This document shows positions 62,282-64,000 of a DNA stretch of 64,000 nucleotides, piece by piece; positions within the stretch are counted from its first letter, which is position 1; the number at the start of each line of letters is the position of its first letter. The notes below the pieces were generated by a model. The model saw only the letters and a list, made by a program, of their open reading frames with translations. It made no database searches and was not told where the DNA came from. The position numbers and the translations under genes are program-made. This DNA comes from Bacillus sp. Marseille-Q1617 (lineage in GTDB: Bacteria > Bacillota > Bacilli > Bacillales > Bacillaceae_B), in the NCBI RefSeq assembly GCF_903645295.1, contig NZ_CAHJXM010000001.1, positions 1,303,501 to 1,367,500 of the forward strand, read 5' to 3'.

Positions 62282-62561
62282 ACTTTCCAACTAAGTATTA
62301 TCACTTGAATTTTCTGCAAATATTAGCTAAAATGTCAAAAACACATAATATAGTCCAATCTGCTTAAGTGAAAAATGGGTGTTAATTTTATTCCATTTTC
62401 CGTGCTGATAACATAAAATAGAAGTACAAGGTACAAACTAACTAAAATGTATCTTCTGTCTTCACCAACAAGTCTGACACACCTGCTCAGACAGTCGGGC
62501 TTATGCAGCTCAGAGGGTGTAGTCCCTTCACTAATTTTATACAAGAAGGGAGAGGTGTTAA

Positions 62562-63233
62562 ATGGAAATCGAACGTATTAACGAAAATACTGTGAAATTC
62601 TATATTTCTTATGGGGATATAGAGGATAGAGGCTTTGATCGCGAAGAAATTTGGTATAATCGTGAGCGAAGTGAAGAACTCTTCTGGGAAATGATGGATG
62701 AAGTTCATCAGGAAGAAGATTTTGGAATTGAAGGTCCCCTATGGATACAAGTTCAGGCATTGGACAAAGGACTTGAAGTACTTGTTACAAGAGCACAGGT
62801 TTCAAAAGATGGTCAACGATTTGAATTACCGATCCCTGAAGATAAATTAAAAGAGCTTCCTGTCGATGAACGTATTGAAGAGCTGCTTGATCAACATTTT
62901 CAAATCAAACAGGATCAAGAGGAAGATACTGAAGTTGCGCTTGATTTCACTTTAAAGTTCAGCGACTTCGAAGACGCGATCTCCTTATCTCAGCGACTCA
63001 GGGATTTGCCGGTTGAACATCTGACCACGAAGCTGCTCGCGTTTGAAGATAAATATTTTCTTTACATTAAGTTTTCAGAGGAGCACTTCTCAGAAGAAGA
63101 GATTGACAATATGTTAAGCATCCTGCTTGAATACGCTGATGAATCTAGAATGACCGTTCATCGTCTGGAAGAGTACGGGAAAATTGTTGTCGATCAAAAC
63201 GTATTTGAAACACTAAGTGCATACTTTTCATAA
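62562..63233 (+). CDS. mecA: MecA adaptor protein
   Basis: Protein of 223 residues, MEIERINENTVKFYISYGDI at the start. The N-terminal domain (about 1-80) binds targets such as ComK and ComS; a hinge follows, and the C-terminal domain (about 118-223, FKFSDFEDAIS-like pattern and VDQNVFETLSAYF) binds ClpC. It delivers ComK to ClpCP and regulates competence. AGGGAGAGG precedes the ATG. Syntenic with spx as in B. subtilis. A terminator follows. Confidence 0.95.
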   Translation: MEIERINENTVKFYISYGDIEDRGFDREEIWYNRERSEELFWEMMDEVHQEEDFGIEGPLWIQVQALDKGLEVLVTRAQVSKDGQRFELPIPEDKLKELPVDERIEELLDQHFQIKQDQEEDTEVALDFTLKFSDFEDAISLSQRLRDLPVEHLTTKLLAFEDKYFLYIKFSEEHFSEEEIDNMLSILLEYADESRMTVHRLEEYGKIVVDQNVFETLSAYFS

Positions 63234-63238
63234 GTTCG

Positions 63239-63272
63239 AATACCGGTTTCATCCTGAAATCGGTATTTTTTT
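63239..63272 (+). terminator. Terminator after mecA
   Basis: AATACCGGTTTCA pairs with TGAAATCGGTATT, then TTTTT. Confidence 0.9.
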
Positions 63273-63402
63273 ATTACTAAAGGCTTTTCTTTTCAAAGTA
63301 TGAAGTATTAATGAATAGGAATCATGGTTGTAAATACTCTTTAACACAATTAAACACAATAGAAAAATTGTTTAACCTTGAGTTCATGGGATGGTGTATT
63401 GG

Positions 63403-64000
63403 ATGAAGAATACGGTGAGAGTGCTCTTGTTTATCTCTGTAATTGCAATCAGTTATTTTTACTTTTTAGATCAATACCTAGAAGGAATGTTGAAATACGT
63501 AAGCTTGGTTTTTACGTTTTCTGTCATCATCATAGGTTTTTTAATATTTATTGAAAATCGTCATCCTACCCAAACGCTTACCTGGCTGGTTGTCCTTGGG
63601 GCTTTTCCTTTTCTCGGATTTATCTTTTACTTGCTGTTTGGAAGAAACTATCGAAAAGAGAAAATGTATAAGAAAAAATACATTTTAGATAAGGAAACCT
63701 ACAATAAGTACGAACCGGGACCTAAAGATATGAATCCAGAGATGTTTGGGTTGTATCAGGAAAAACACGTCCAGCTTGCTCAACGGATCGGCAATAGTGC
63801 GATTTCCTTTTCTAGTGAAACGAAGGTATTGTCGAATGGACAGGAAACGTTCGGAGAGATACTCCGCTGGTTAAAAACCGCAAAGCATCATATTCATATG
63901 GAGTATTATATCGTGCGTCATGATGATATAGGAAATCAAATAAAAGATGTTTTGATCGTACGAGCGAAAGAAGGAGTAAAGGTCCGTTTTCTTTATGATG
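63403..64000 (+). CDS. cls: Cardiolipin synthase, 5' part
   Basis: The frame stays open to the right window edge, about 199 residues. Two membrane helices open the protein (VRVLLFISVIAISYFYF and the VFTFSVIIIGFLIFI stretch), followed by the PLDc-N signature HPTQTLTWLVVLG and FYLLFGRNYRKEK, then a region with HIHMEYYIVRHDDIG that starts the first PLD domain. The HKD motifs lie beyond the edge. It would join two phosphatidylglycerols into cardiolipin. Start at 63403 is uncertain: ATG 63391 is in frame, and no strong ribosome site is seen for either. Confidence 0.88.
   Translation, partial: MKNTVRVLLFISVIAISYFYFLDQYLEGMLKYVSLVFTFSVIIIGFLIFIENRHPTQTLTWLVVLGAFPFLGFIFYLLFGRNYRKEKMYKKKYILDKETYNKYEPGPKDMNPEMFGLYQEKHVQLAQRIGNSAISFSSETKVLSNGQETFGEILRWLKTAKHHIHMEYYIVRHDDIGNQIKDVLIVRAKEGVKVRFLYD

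Overview
The window is a 64 kb stretch of chromosome from a low-to-moderate GC, endospore-forming Firmicute of the family Bacillaceae. Gene order follows Bacillus subtilis in long blocks (addBA-yisB-gerP-yisK-yisL-yisN-asnO; yitS-yitT-yitU-yitV-yitW; yjzC-yjzD-yjaU-yjaV-med-comZ-fabH-fabF-yjaZ-yjbA-trpS-opp-yjbC-spx-mecA). It is not B. subtilis itself: a clpB gene sits between yjzC and yjzD, the maltodextrin cluster carries a membrane-anchored amylase, and the blocks are joined differently. A marine or environmental Bacillus relative such as Rossellomorea is a guess, not something the sequence proves. I see no prophage, CRISPR array, tRNA, rRNA, conjugative module or intact transposase.

Layout. 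1-5.7 kb: recombination nuclease addB (3' part) and addA. 5.8-8.3 kb: an HNH protein and the six-gene spore-coat permeability operon gerPA-F on the minus strand, with two near-perfect SigK promoters. 8.3-14.2 kb: a DUF418 membrane protein, yisK, yisL and a FIST-PAS-GGDEF-EAL signalling protein. 14.3-20.5 kb: nitrogen block (yisN, asnO, glnK-amtB with two TnrA/GlnR boxes) and a MATE exporter. 20.5-29 kb: a maltodextrin regulon (bbmA, mdxEFG, tethered amylase, LacI regulator) with several cre-like and operator-like sites. 29.0-29.7 kb: an orphan element with 26-bp terminal inverted repeats and no transposase. 29.7-38 kb: redox and stress enzymes (SDR dehydrogenase with a SigB-like promoter, CoA-disulfide reductase), YitK, small proteins and the yitS-W block. 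38-52 kb: uppP, yjzC, CtsR-controlled clpB, competence regulators med and comZ, FapR-controlled fabH-fabF, and trpS behind a T-box. 52-58.5 kb: the oppABCDF oligopeptide transporter. 58.8-64 kb: a putative glycoside hydrolase, yjbC, spx, mecA and the 5' part of cardiolipin synthase.

How the genes work together. The amylase on the cell face, the MdxEFG importer and the intracellular BbmA form one route from starch to maltodextrin use under LacI/CcpA-type control. GlnK and AmtB couple ammonium uptake to nitrogen status. Opp, Med, ComZ, MecA, Spx and ClpB/CtsR cluster several players of the competence and proteolytic stress network.

The most unusual feature is not a gene. Five copies plus one relic of a roughly 135-bp intergenic repeat share a multi-helix fold. 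Its stems show compensatory base changes between copies, it carries a conserved symmetric GGA/GGA internal loop, and each copy lies downstream of a gene in that gene's orientation. One copy is split by a 100-nt hairpin rich in G-U pairs, and two belong to a larger ~300-bp unit that starts with its own terminator-like hairpin.
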